Shown here piece by piece: positions 9,727-21,700 of a stretch of DNA of 64,000 bases. The notes under the pieces are model-generated. The model saw nothing but the letters and a program-made list of their open reading frames with translations, ran no database searches and was not told where the DNA came from. Positions within the stretch are counted from its first letter, which is position 1, and each line of letters starts with the position of its first letter. The DNA lies in NCBI GenBank assembly GCA_004380135.1, contig QXCR01000014.1, positions 186,001 through 250,000 on the forward strand. The letters run 5' to 3'. This DNA is from Stemphylium vesicarium. Taxonomy: Eukaryota; Ascomycota; Dothideomycetes; Pleosporales; Pleosporaceae. Made by a program: the position numbers and the translations under genes.

Positions 9727-12174
9727 ATGGAAAAGCGTGCGTTGGAAAGAGAACTACAGCAATTAGGAAGACTGGATGTCTTGGAAGAAGAGTCTTTAGC
9801 TTTTCAAGGCTCTGCTGGAAGCGATTTCATGACAGGGTATTCCAAAGTAGTACTTAGACGCACGCAGATGGTAAAAATGGCAGACTACAGCAAACAATGG
9901 CATCTGGGTGAGTATTGGCCCGGACCAATACCTGCCCCTCCGTGGATGCATGATACATAGCTTTAATGTCGAAATGGTGGCTCGGCAGGGTCGCGTAACT
10001 TGGAAACAGCCGGATTGGCGGACTTAGTGCCAAATCATGTTTGCAGTGCCGAAAGGATTGCAAAGTTTAATCCTGAATCCGCTGGTTTGCCACTTAGTTG
10101 CTACAGTCTAAGAGTCAAGATGAAAGTCTTCTTGTCTGTGTGCCTTGCAACGACACAAGATTTGCAGAGGTTCAGTGTACAGAGACTGCGAGCTGAAACA
10201 CTGTCCTACCTTCCGTCTACACCGCGATTGCTCCCGGCCATCTACTCAGTGATCCATGGCTGATATCATGATGGCAGACATGGACGATCTTTGCCAACGC
10301 TAGAAGAAGAGATCCCAAAACACTTCTTTCGATGCGAGTGGTTCGGAGGAACTGGCGTTCGAGGGAAACATGATGCAGGTACTGTCACTGCGCGTCTAAA
10401 CACCCTCCGCTGGGTAGTTGGCGAATATTCCACGAGAGAAATATCGAAGGACCGTAGCGATTTTCCTCTTTCGTCGATCGATCATGCGACTTCTAGTGGC
10501 TGACAGTCGAGACTGTAGGGCCTGCGCACGGAGAGCGAGACAGGTTCTGCACGTCGTCCTGACAGACACACCCTAGTCATGGGTAGGTCTCAGGGATTTT
10601 CCACAGTGGCGGGGAGGATGCCGCTATTCTGTTGACATGCATGCTCTTCATTTACCCGTGAGGCATGAGTGACACGCAGTTTGGGTGCAACAGACAGCTG
10701 CATCGAGCGTCTTCGTGTCCTCTTTGTGCAGTCGGCTTTTGCTGATTCCGCGAGTTGTAGCATGCGCTCGAGTTACTCCACCTGCGGGTTAGTGTATTTG
10801 GAGGAATGACCGGACTTTACCGCAGGCGATGCAGGTCGTCGCTTGCGAGACGAACAGACAGGATGGTAGTTGCCCAGGAGGTGCAGGAGGACAGGGCGCT
10901 AGTGGCCAGGGAAGTGGGGAGCGGGCTCCGCGGAGGAGCCCGAGGCCTGGAATTATCCGGAGTCTGGCAGTTAATCCGAACTATAGGAATAGCGTGATCA
11001 AGCGGGCCGCCATACCCTATCCCCCCTCCCGTTCAACTTTCCGACTCTTCTCCTGACATAAATGGCTAAGCATGAAAAGGCAGGCGGCCCGTCAAATTGT
11101 CTGATGCACATTGGTGTCTCAGTCGCGCTCCCATCGGACTATATGCGCAATACAGCAGGCGCATTCCTCAGGTACCACATATCTAAATCTCTTCCCGCCA
11201 TTCCCGCTCGAGCTTCGTACGATGCGGCCGGGTAAAAAAGTGAGCTGGTGCTCGGCTCACCCTCGAACCTGCCTTTACGTTTGCACAGCCGAGCAGCTGT
11301 GCTAAGCTCGTGGACCAATATTTCTTAGACGGGCCTGGGTTTACCAAGTCCATTGAGCCGGCACTCGCAGTTCGCAGGTATCGATTCACGTATCCACCCA
11401 GTAGAAAAGTGGACGCTAGCGTGTATGAAAATGTGGGACGACCGCCGCCACACGGCTCGGGACTGATGTTTTGCAGCCGCTTACACGTTTCTTGATAAAC
11501 CCGCAGCCGGGACATCTAACGCCCGGCATCCAATTACTAGAAAACACTAACGTTCCTTGAATTCATTTCCAGGCGTCAGTGACGCCTCAATGCCTTCCTT
11601 CCATCACTAATACGGGCCGAGACTCATGCAAATCCGCCAGCTGCGGGAGTTTAGAAACGCCCTAGAAATCCTTCGAGGGGACTCCGGCATTTAGAAGCCA
11701 CTTTAGTGATAGTGGCTAAATAGATCATGCACGAAGGAGTTTTTCGAACTATTCCGAACATTTCAAGAGTTGGCGAATAAAACTTCGGTCTGCCATAAGC
11801 TCAAGGGCCACCCTTAATGACTCGAGACATATCCGGAATCAACAAGCCGGCTTTCTGGGTCAGCAAGTGGCGCAGTCTTGGTGCCATTGGTATCTCTATC
11901 CCTTGATCAGGCTAGATGAAGGCAAATGTTAGTATGCGTCCTGCGAGTATTTGAAGAGCTCATGCAGCCTTTCAACGGCAGACAGGGCATCGCCACGTTT
12001 TGCTCGCGCCTCTTTCACATCCTAATGTTAATCTGGCAATAGCTAGCTCGTGTTGGCCTTTTCATCCGGAACCTTATTCAAAGCCTTTGGCCGTTTCAGT
12101 CGTTCAATCCTCTTCATCCTTCAAGCCACCTCATACCTTCGACTGCCCAGCTTTAACCGGATCTAACCATCACC
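9727..12174. other. Gene-free stretch upstream of tyrosinase
   Basis: 2.4 kb with only short unsupported ORFs on both strands. None shows a recognised domain or a convincing intron chain. It separates the divergent PTH11-like and tyrosinase genes and presumably holds their promoters. No transposon ends or tandem repeats were noticed apart from one hairpin at 10923-10941. Confidence 0.55.
10923..10941. repeat. Short perfect inverted repeat (hairpin)
   Basis: GGGCTCC and GGAGCCC separated by the 5-base loop GCGGA. Seven perfect base pairs, GC-rich, in the gene-free stretch. Could be chance or a palindromic factor site. Confidence 0.5.
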
Positions 12175-13529
12175 ATGCGTACAGCTGCACTCCTTTTCCT
12201 CGCGCCTGCGGCACTAGCCAGCGCCATTCCCGTCGTCGAAGAGTCTTCTCCCGCGGTGTCCTTTGACAAGAGGCAGAACGTCTTCCCAAACATCATTGGA
12301 GGAAAGATTCTTCAGGCAGATGTGTATGCTGGGATCGCCGCCATCAACCAGCAGATCTACCAGGGTAGAGAAAAGTCCGCCCAGTACGAGAAGTGCAACC
12401 CCTCGAACATTGTTTTCCGCAAGGAATGGTAAGAATTTCGAACAACTCAAGCAAGGCTGCGCTCTAACAGACCTAGGTCTACTTTCACCAAGTCGGAAAA
12501 GACCAACTACATTGATGCTGTTCAATGCATGTCCAAGCTGCCTCCAAAGACGCCCAAGTCGGAATGCCCTGGCTGTCAGAACCGCTACGATGACTTCCTC
12601 GGTACTCATATCAAGCAGACTTTCCTGATTCACAACACTGGAAACTTCCTTGCCTGGCACCGCTATTTCACCTGGGCTTACGAGCAGACGTTGAGGAAAG
12701 AATGCGGTTATGAAGGCTATCAGCCATACTACAACTGGCCACGATGGGCTGACGACCCGATGAAGAGCCCTGTTTTGGACGGCTCCGATACATCCATGAG
12801 TGGCAACGGTGCTGCTGGATGTGCCAACCAGACCTTTTATGGTATTCCGACGAATGCAGAGCCTCTGATCAAGATCCCCAAGGGCAGTGGTGGCGGCTGC
12901 GTATCATCGGGCCCGTTCAAAGACTGGGCTGTCAACCTTGGACCTGTCTTTACCGACTCAGCTTGCACCACGCCTAACCCAATCACCGAATTCACAGACC
13001 CCAACATTGGTCTGGGATACAATCCCCGCTGCCTGAAGCGTGACATTTCTGCTTGGACGTCCAGCCAGTGGACCAATGATGAGATGGTTGTCAAACTGCT
13101 CAACAGCGCGGATATGAAGACCTTCTGGTACGATATGCAAGGTGGTGAATCGGCCTTTTCCAACAATTTTATGGGTGTTCACACTGCAGGCCACTTCACT
13201 GTTGGCGGGGACCCTGGCTCTGACTTCTACACCTCTCCTGGTAAGTCTTCTTGTAGACCTACATGATTACGTTCGTCTAACGCGGAAAAGGTGACCCATA
13301 CTTCTATTTCCACCACGCCCAGATTGACCGCGTTTGGTGGACCTGGCAGAACATGAACCCTGCCGATCGCACCAACGCCATCTACGGGACTACTATCCTT
13401 GGTGACCCCACAGCGCCAGAGACCAAGCTCACCGACATGATGACTCTTGGCCACGCCTACGAGGGCAACATTACTGTTGGCGATGCTATGAGCACCATGG
13501 GTGGACCTTTCTGCTACACCTACATCTAG
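12175..13529 (+). CDS. Secreted tyrosinase / catechol oxidase
   Basis: Three exons, 12175-12428, 12477-13240 and 13291-13529, 418 residues. A signal peptide (MRTAALLFLAPAALASA) is followed by a Lys-Arg site (SFDKR), a likely Kex2 cut. The CuA site has three histidines in GTHIKQTFLIH and NFLAWHRYF. The CuB site has GVHTAGHF and DPYFYFHHAQIDRVWW. Several cysteines (SECPGCQNRYD, KECGYEG) suit a secreted protein. It oxidises mono- or diphenols to quinones, as in melanin or cell-wall phenol chemistry. The length fits short secreted fungal tyrosinases/catechol oxidases without a long C-terminal lid domain. It stands alone; no melanin genes are adjacent. Confidence 0.92.
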
Positions 13530-14289
13530 ATGTGGGCATTGGTGGCTTTTTCGCAATTCCTGTAAATACTCTCCAGTGCATCCTCAATCGCTGCTGCAGC
13601 ACACAAAATAGACCAAGCATGTGCAACTATCGCCATGTGATTAGACTAGTAATAGAGGTGGTTGCCCCTCCCATCTCGGCTCTTGACTATACTTCGTGTC
13701 GGCATGCTTTCCAAATGTTTCCTGACCGTACAAATGTACCAAATGCCTGCCCAACAAGGTAATAAGAAAGCTAGGACGATCTGATGGAGCGCCTCAAGCG
13801 ACGATTCGACAATGTCCCGCAGCGCTAAACGGTCACCATACCTGGGCTGCATACGTCCCGCAACGAAAATGAATGGGCGGGGTCTCTCCATCCAAAGGCG
13901 CGGAGACCCTGCAGTGCCAACGCATCACCGCAAAAGAAAGAACGAAGGCAGTCATGTCCTCCAATCCCTCTGACCGCGCCCGTTTCAAAGAGCGTTTGAG
14001 ATTACCGCCACCTTAACTCGGAAGCGATTATATAGATTATTGGGTGGTTTTGACCCTGTCTTGTGGGAGTTGCGATTCGAGGAAAGCTTACCCCACTAAG
14101 ATATAGTCCGGCGTACCATTCCAGCCCTGGGCGAATACGAGGAGGCATCTTGGGTTTCGATATCGATATCGCAACAATTTCTCTACGCAAACAGAACAGA
14201 GCCCCCCCTCCAGAGATTAAAAAAGAACCTTTGACCACAGAAGGTAGAAAGCGACGTTAAAAAGCTGCCCTCCCACCCTACCCGCAATC
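13530..14289. other. Intergenic region tyrosinase to NECAP gene
   Basis: 760 bp, nothing supported as a gene. Presumably the tyrosinase 3' flank and NECAP promoter. A palindromic TCGATATCGATATCGA-like stretch sits near 14157-14171. Confidence 0.5.
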
Positions 14290-15159
14290 ATGAACGTCAA
14301 CCCTTTAACCGGCACGCCTTTGCCCTCAACCGCAATCCAGCGCATCCTCTACCTCGCGCCCAAAGTCCACATTTACCAGATCCCGCCCGCGACTAGCACG
14401 AAAGGGTACCAGGCCTCTACGTGGACCGCCAACAACAACCAGCTGCAAATCTTCACCGCGCGGTTACGCGTCGTCGAGACATCGATACCGAATCCATCTG
14501 ACGATGCGGGCAACGATGGAGAAGAAGAAAAGGTCACCACAACGCTACTGCTGGAGGACCCGAAGAACGGGGACCTGTTCGCCGCAGCACCCTACACAAG
14601 CGAGAGAACGGTAGAACAAGCACTAGACAGCAGTCGCTTCTTCGCCATCACAGTCGTAGGCGAAGGGCGCAAAGCAGTACTGGGAATGGGCTTCGAAGAG
14701 CGCAGCGAAGCATTCGACTTCTCCATTGCCCTGCAAGACGCCCGCCGCGTGCTGGGCTTCGACCAAAACTCAAACTCGGTCTCCAATTCCTCGTCGTCGC
14801 GCTCGTCGAGGTCGGCACAGAATGCTGTTGCCGAGGAGCCCAAGCGCGATTTCAGCCTCAAGGCGGGGGAAACGATATCGATAAACCTTGGGGGCTTGAA
14901 GGGCAGGCGGTCGAGGAGTCATGAGGGGGAGAAGAGCGATGAGGGCCAGAAGAGTGAGCAGGATGCGCTGTTTAGTATCAAGCCCCCGCCGGGGAGCGGT
15001 GCGGCGGGGGGCGGGTTCCTGCCGCCCCCGCCCAGCGCGAAGAGTGTCAAGGAAGAGAGGAGAAGGAGCAGGCAGAATTTCGATCCGACCAGTCTGCAGC
15101 CGAAGCAGACGGCCGAGGATTTGGGCTTTGACGACGGAGAGTTTGGAGAGTTCCAATAG
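14290..15159 (+). CDS. NECAP-like adaptin-ear-binding coat-associated protein
   Basis: Intronless, 289 residues. The N-terminal two thirds match the NECAP PH-like domain (RILYLAPKVHIYQIPP, KGYQASTW, GRKAVLGMGFEERSEAFDFSIALQDARRVL). The C-terminal third is Gly/Pro/Ser-rich, with KRDFSLKAGETISINLGG, typical of fungal members, and acidic-aromatic tail motifs (LGFDDGEFGEF) of the kind that bind adaptor appendages. Family role: clathrin-coated vesicle formation in endocytosis. The length is normal. Followed at once by an 11-G run. Confidence 0.93.
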   Translation: MNVNPLTGTPLPSTAIQRILYLAPKVHIYQIPPATSTKGYQASTWTANNNQLQIFTARLRVVETSIPNPSDDAGNDGEEEKVTTTLLLEDPKNGDLFAAAPYTSERTVEQALDSSRFFAITVVGEGRKAVLGMGFEERSEAFDFSIALQDARRVLGFDQNSNSVSNSSSSRSSRSAQNAVAEEPKRDFSLKAGETISINLGGLKGRRSRSHEGEKSDEGQKSEQDALFSIKPPPGSGAAGGGFLPPPPSAKSVKEERRRSRQNFDPTSLQPKQTAEDLGFDDGEFGEFQ

Positions 15160-15165
15160 GAATCA

Positions 15166-15176
15166 GGGGGGGGGGG
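15166..15176. repeat. Poly-G run
   Basis: Eleven consecutive G residues just after the NECAP stop, in the presumed 3' UTR. Prone to length variation and sequencing error. The rest of 15160-15415 shows nothing else. Confidence 0.8.
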
Positions 15177-15415
15177 CATGTTCTGTATATTTAGCAAGGA
15201 GTTTGTACTTTGCATTAGTCTCCATGTCTTTGTCGCATGGTAGGCGCGTTGGAATTCAACATCAAGATTCAACGAGGGGATGCATCAAGTGAACGTGTAC
15301 GTGTTTCGTTATATGCCCGGGTTATGCGATAGGGCTGGTATCAGTCTACAGTGCCAGTAGCAGCCACCAATAACGCCAGATGTAAAAGAGCAAGAGCAAG
15401 ATGGCGGTGGCATTC

Positions 15416-16234
15416 TCAACCATATGTCCACCCCTGGGCCTCGGCGTAGAGCCTCTCAATGTCCCTGATAAGGTCCTCGGGCTTGTCGCCGCCCTCGCAG
15501 TCCTTGAACTCACCTCCGTCTGCTACACACCTTACCTTGTCATCTAGCCTGACGGTGCAGCTCGTCGTTACGCCTACATGGCTGCTATGCTGTGCGCTAT
15601 CCCTCAACAGACCCATTCCGTATGCACCGTTCTCCCTGCTCATGCAGTCGTTCAGCTCGCCGAAATCGAGGCCGTGTTCCAACGCGCAGTCTTCAATCAG
15701 GGAGCGGGCGGGTATCTCGGGATAGTCGGTGATGAGGCAGTTGGCGAATCCGAGGTAGAGCTTGGGGTCGGGGTACGAGGAGGCAGCGCAGAGCATGACG
15801 ATGTCGCCTAGGCATTCGGTCTGTCCGTGCATGCACTGCACGCCGTCGTCTTCTGTTAGACTGGACGACTGTCAGCATCGTCATCTGTCGAGGATAGCGA
15901 GTTGGGCGAAATACGTTCCAATCATGCTCAGCCTGAAGTCGACCTTGTCCGACACGTTCGCCATTGTCGGCAGCACAAGCTCCTTCAAGCAATCGCGCGC
16001 ATCCGGGCACTTGGACATGATGTGCACATCCAACGGCACCCTGGTGTTGGCCTCGAGATGTTTTTGAGTGCAGGTGAATGATCTTGCCAGCCAGAACAAG
16101 CTCAACAAGAGGACTAGGGCTGCCATCTGGAGGCGGGTCTTGTTGCGGGATTTGCGGGAAGCCATGGCCTCGTGGGCGTCGACCGTGGCTGTATCCTCGT
16201 GGGTATTCGGGAGGAGAGGCGCCTTCTCTTCCAT
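15416..16234 (-). CDS. GILT-family thiol reductase-like membrane protein
   Basis: Two exons, 16234-15915 and 15860-15416, 254 residues. A short cytosolic N terminus with an acidic dileucine motif (MEEKAPLL) precedes one transmembrane anchor (MAALVLLLSLFWLARSF). The lumenal part has the GILT signature as CMHGQTECLGDIVMLC (family pattern CQHGxxECxxNxxxxC, with Asp for Asn). The usual CxxC active site reads CPDA in HIMSKCPDARDC, so the second catalytic cysteine is missing, though another lies three residues on. GILT enzymes reduce disulfides in lysosomes. The dileucine suggests vacuolar routing by AP-3 (inference). Whether it is an active reductase is doubtful. Confidence 0.87.
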
Positions 16235-16970
16235 TTTAGGGGATGTAGGGTCTTTGTTATAGATGGGATACGAGGGCAGGCAGGCCGGGCTGAAGCTGGA
16301 GATGCACTGGCTTGGGCGACGTGATGGAAGTAGTCGAATAGGGAAAGATGGGCTTGATAGGCGTTCGGGGCTTCTGATAGCGTGCCCAACTAAAGTGGAT
16401 CGGCGACTCTAGGGGTTCATGTCCACGTACAAAACATCTTGATAAATTGTCATTTCTGCGAGCCTGTCGTCACCGTGACTGGCCAATCTCGTGCGCTCCT
16501 TGTTTGCCATCACACATCACATGATCAACCCGCTGTCTGCGTGGTACTTGGGCACGTGGGAAAGAGCCGAGGGGCAGTTCAGAGCACGGCAGAACAATTG
16601 CCCGTGACGCTGCGGGTGCGTGGCGTTCTTGTACATGAGTTGCTAACACCGAAGCTCGGAGGGGCTACACGGATCCTACCTTAACGAACATCGCACCTCT
16701 TTTGCTGGGCGCGTAAACGACTGCTGCACCCCCTTTCTCCTCCTCACCCGCGGGCACCGCCTCTCGTTTTCGCTTCTTACGCTCGCTCACCATGAACGAG
16801 TACTTTTGCTAGTTTTAACCTTCTGATACCCCACATCTAGGCACTTTGTGTTCTCGGCACCTGCGAGGCTGCCGCTCTGCTTCCTCTTTCGAGTCATCTA
16901 TACATTTCCATGGTCCATGCGGTAGCCCTGCATTGCCAACCCCGTTCCTGGATCTAGCACCAAACTCAAC
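16235..16970. other. Divergent promoter region GILT / hexokinase-like
   Basis: 736 bp between two divergent start codons; no gene recognised. CT-rich patches near 16720-16790 are typical of fungal promoters. Confidence 0.5.
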
Positions 16971-18604
16971 ATGGCGTCCAATCATCCCCACGACGCTGCC
17001 GCTGCTATTGAGGCTTTTACCGCCTTTATCAATTCCACCACCTTGCTGCATCTAGCCCGTCGTTTCTCGGCTACCTACAGCGACCTCGCCCGGACCTCTA
17101 CCCAACATTTCCTCGCCACCCCTGTTACTGCTTTACCCACGGGAAAAGAGAAGGGCAAATTCTTGAGCATCGATGTCGGTGGCACCAACCTAAGAGTCGG
17201 ATTTGTTGAGCTAATCGGAGAGCCAGATGGCACTGCGGAGAATGAGCGTGACCGAAGCAGTACCGTCGGTGAGAATGTCTTTGCTCAAATCAATCGGAGC
17301 CATGACAAGAACTGGCCGATTGGGGATCACTTGAAGATGGACCAAGCCGAAGATTTGTTCGCATGGATTGGTGACTGCATCGCTGAGGTCGTGAGGGGCG
17401 CTCTTGAAGAACAGAAGAATGCCAAGGACGTCAGAGCCCCTCTAGGCGATGAGATCCTACTCGGCATCACCTTCAGCTTCCCAATGGCGTAAGCCCAATT
17501 GACAATGTCTAGTAAAGATACCCTGCTGATATTTTGCCTAGTCAGACTCGTCTCTCAGAAGCCACTCTGCTGCCAATGGGTAAAGGCTTCGCCATCACTT
17601 CAGACTTGAACCTAGGCAAAATGCTTCTCGCTGGATACGCCCGACATTGTGAGGTTTCTGAGCAGAATGAGTCATCACTACCGAGGATACGAGTCGCAGC
17701 CATTACCAACGACACAGTAGCCACTTTTGCGTCTCTCGCGTACGCGGTCAAGGCTTCACCCAATAGTCGCGTCGCCATGGGTCTGATTGTCGGCACCGGC
17801 ACCAACGCCACAGTACCGATGAAACTGCATCGCTTACATCCCGCTAAAAAGGCTACGCTACCAAACCCCGATGCTGTCCAAACAGTCGTCATCAACACAG
17901 AGTGGACGATCCGCGGCACCGACAAACCCTTGGTTGACCTCAACATCAAAACGCCCTGGGACAAGATACTCGACGCCAATAGCGATGCACCTGGATTCCA
18001 GCCATTCGAGTACATGACTTCTGGACGGTACCTTGGCGAGATCGTCCGGCTGATATTTGTGGATGTAGTTTCTCAAGAGGAAGGAGTGGAAACGCCGTCA
18101 TCGCTTCTGACCAAGAACGCCTTACCAACCCGGTTTCTATCAGAGGTCATTGCGCGCAAAGGAGGCCGGATAGTGCAGCAAGAGTTGGAGAGCAGATACC
18201 CTGAGCCAAACTACTCGGAAGATCCTTTCTGGACAGTAGACAGGGTGGAGATGATTCGGGACATCGCTGAAGCCGTTCAGCAGCGCTCCTCAGCTCTGGT
18301 CGCTGCTGCCTGCGTGGGCCTCCTTGGATGTGTGGGTGACGTTTCTTTGGACGGGTCGAAAGCGCACAGCAACGGGACCCATACCAAGGGCAAGCGGGAG
18401 ATTGAAGAGCTGGTCATAGCATACGCTGGCGGCACCATCTCACAATACCCGAAGTGGCTTCAGACGTGTCAGCAGTGGATAGATATCCTGGTGGAAGAAG
18501 GCTCGTCGGCGAATCTGTCCAAGCAGGTCACGCTCAAAGAAGCCAAGGATGGAGGCATCATCGGCGCCGGGGTTTTGGCTGGTATGACGGACAACATGGC
18601 GTGA
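16971..18604 (+). CDS. Divergent hexokinase-family protein (HXK3/NAG kinase or XprF-like group)
   Basis: Two exons, 16971-17488 and 17542-18604, 526 residues. The phosphate-1 loop is FLSIDVGGTNLRVGFVEL. The usual sugar loop YPASQ..WTKGF reads FPMAQTRLSEA..PMGKGF: Ser is replaced but the Lys kept. The catalytic Asp is in TNDTVAT and a second phosphate loop is GTGTNA. The sugar-contact Glu is present in NTEWT and APGFQPFEYMTSGRYLGE. The hexokinase ATP-binding C terminus contains AYAGGTISQYP. Most core residues are kept, so a kinase is plausible, but the altered sugar loop and the residues around NTEW suggest a non-glucose substrate (for example GlcNAc) or a regulatory role. That is inference from memory of these subfamilies. 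Confidence 0.85.
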
Positions 18605-18746
18605 GAAATGGTCTTTGGACAAGTGGAGTCTATAGAGCTTCACATGGTTTTATAGCTATCAAATAACAGAACATGATACCCGCACTACCTTCTGTACTAA
18701 CTGAAAAGCAAAATCATCATAGTACACTTGCGAAATCAAGCCGCCA

Positions 18747-21700
18747 TCACCTCACCGGTAACTGATTCTGCCACTCGGGATCCACTTTGCTCTGCTTGAA
18801 GAAGCTCTTCCCCTTCAACCACTGCCTATACGCCTTGTACCTCTTCTTACTCGTATCTTCGTCCTCGACATCCAGTGGATTCTCCTTCACTCTCAGAAAC
18901 TCTTCAAACTCCTCGATATCCTCGTCGGGGGTCTGAAACTTATTTCCAAACGCTTGAGGCTGCGGCGGTGTTACGTCATTGTAGATGTGCGGATGCAGGT
19001 TATGTGTCTGCGGGTATGAATATGACGGCGCGTGGGAGAAAGGCGTGCTCACGGACTGCGATGTCATGGGTCGCGCGTGCGAAGCAAAGGAGCGGAGAGA
19101 CGCGACGTCCGTGTCCAGACGAGGGAGATCCGATAGCGTGATCTGAACGCCGTCCTCGTCGAAGTCTTTGGGCGCGGGGATGCTGCCTTCGGTCATGGAG
19201 AGGTAGTCGTAAAATTCCATTGCGCTGGGATCGTCTGCACTCGGCATCTCGCTGCTGACGACGAGGGGTAGGTTGAGGGGATGTTCGACATAGCGCGAGT
19301 ATTCGTCCTCCTCGCCGTGGGAGACTGAGGGGTTCATGCTGTTCTCGTAGAACTGCGTCAGTGTCCATTGGTGGACTAGAGCTTTGTTGGCCGGCTTGAA
19401 ACCCGGTTTGAGCGTTGAAGACAGGCCGGTCGATGTTGATGTAGAGTTGTTCATGGACTGATAGGCTGATACTGTTGAAGCCGGCGCTTGCGTCTCAAAG
19501 TGAGGGTCACGGAGAATGGACTGCCTGGCTGGTGAGTCGGCGTGAGGCACGTTAAGGTGGAGATTTCTTCCGCGCGGCGCAGGGAAGCGATCAGGCCTTG
19601 ATTCAGTCTCGCTCGATGGGTCAACGATGGTGACGCCTTTCCGTGGTCCTTTCTTCCCGTCTCTTCCTTGCGCGTCTATTTCTTGCTGCTTCTTGCGAGG
19701 TACAAATGGCGACATGTTTTCCTTGCGAGACGGATAGGTCCCATCCCTACTATCTCGCCCTGGTCGGGGCTTGGCTAGTCGAAAGGCGAAGATCTTGAGA
19801 TATGAAGAGATGGCTAAAGGGCGATAATATTCTAGCCAGTAGTCGTCGCGGAAGCTGATGAAATCAAACGCAGTCTCCTCTATTGGCAACGCTGGCATGA
19901 CAGAAGGCGGCAATGTGCGCTGTTGAAGATGCGAAAGAGTGTACCAATGAATGTAGTCTCGTCTTGTGCGCTCGAGGAAGGTTCGTGGGTTCTGATGATG
20001 GAGATAGTAATCGGTCGAGAGATCCCAAAGCATGGGCTGGCCCTGTGAGTAGATGTAGTTTCCTAGGAATAAGTTGTAAGCCTCTTGGCGTTGCGAGTCG
20101 AGGAAGGAGTTGTGGTAGTAGCGCTTGAAGCTCTCCACCATATCGCGCGAGCTGCTCTGCCACTGGTTGATTTTCCGATAAGTCGCCATGGTGTTGACGA
20201 GATGTGAGCCGCCATACTGTATAGCTATGGTGTCGCCGTGTCCATGGAACATCTGCGTGAATAGCTCAACACAATCAGAGTCATACTCCACAGTTGTCCC
20301 TGAAATGACGCCAAGCGCTTGTAGCTGACGGCCAAGCGCTCGTTTTCCGATAACGAACTGGGCTGCGTTGGTTCGATCCAAGCAGTCAATGCAGTTAGTT
20401 CGCGCGACACCATTCTGCACCTGCGGCTCATCAAATTCTCTGTCGCCATTTCGAAAGAATCCCGTTTTACGCATCACCTTCTCTGCAAGGTTCTCCAAAG
20501 TGCCTATAACATCCTGCCCCCTCGTTTTTGCTGCTCTTGACATATCGAATGCCTCATATATGATCTTCTTGTCCTTTGGTAGTGATTGATTGAGATAGTC
20601 GATGGCGTGCTTGTACTCGTGCAGCAGCTTCGACTCTCTCGGCGTGCGTTCTCTGGCTTTGATCAAGTTGAGAACGTAGACTGGAGCCCCGTATCGTTCG
20701 AACAAATTATCGAAGTGAAGTGCTGCGGCGCTATAGAACGGGTCGACGAGATTGAGATCAATGTCAGGCTTGGGCGTCACACCAGTATTGTCTTGTGTCC
20801 AGTATAACGGTATGCTGCCACGATGCTGAACGTAGGACGTGTAGGTGGGGTTGGCGTATAGTCTTGGTCCAGGAGCGTGGAAAGACGTCGTAGTTTGTTC
20901 AGATACAATCTGCTCGGTCTCGACATCGTTGGCGACATAGCCTAGGTCATTTGTTCCCCGCTTCAAAAAACGAGCTCCGGCGAAGAACCTGGACCTTCGA
21001 GCGATGATGGTTAGATACACCCGCCGACCAAATACATCAAGTGAAGACTGGTCGACGTAGCCATGTATGACCGGATGACACCAGTCGTAAACATTCTTCA
21101 ACGCATCCCGTGCGGGGTTGAGGAGATGGTGGTTCCAGACAAACATGTCCTGAAAGTCACGATCCGGGTTCGAAATGCCTTCACTTAGCGCGGTTCGTTG
21201 TTGGATGATGTTTTGCTGCAAGCTCCGAGTTACGTTGTAGGAATACGCGAAATAGAAGGATCGAGTGAGGTCCATGTTGTTGAGTATGGAGAGAAATCTT
21301 GCCTCTTCCGGATTCCTATCTTTTTGATATCTGGACGTTGACCCAGTCGTCAAAGGAACCATCTCGGTTCCGTCGACCTGATAGATATAGTGGCCACCTA
21401 GCATAGCTACTTGAGATCTCTTAGATATCAAGAGCATGTAGTAAGCCTCTGTGAAGCGGATGAAACCCAGTAAACCCCACGTGCTACACTTCAACTTCAT
21501 GCCTCCGGTTGCCTTGTTGCCGTCAGCTATCGTGTCTAGCAGCTGATGCATCTCTCGCCGATTGTACACTATATCGTCTTCGAAGATGTTTAAGTGTCCT
21601 GGTGCAGCCGTCCGGTCAATCTTCAGTACTCGAAATTGTCTGTCTGTAATGTCGGCGCCGATAAGGTAGAAGCGTGAACTGGTTTCGTAGAGAGAAAACT

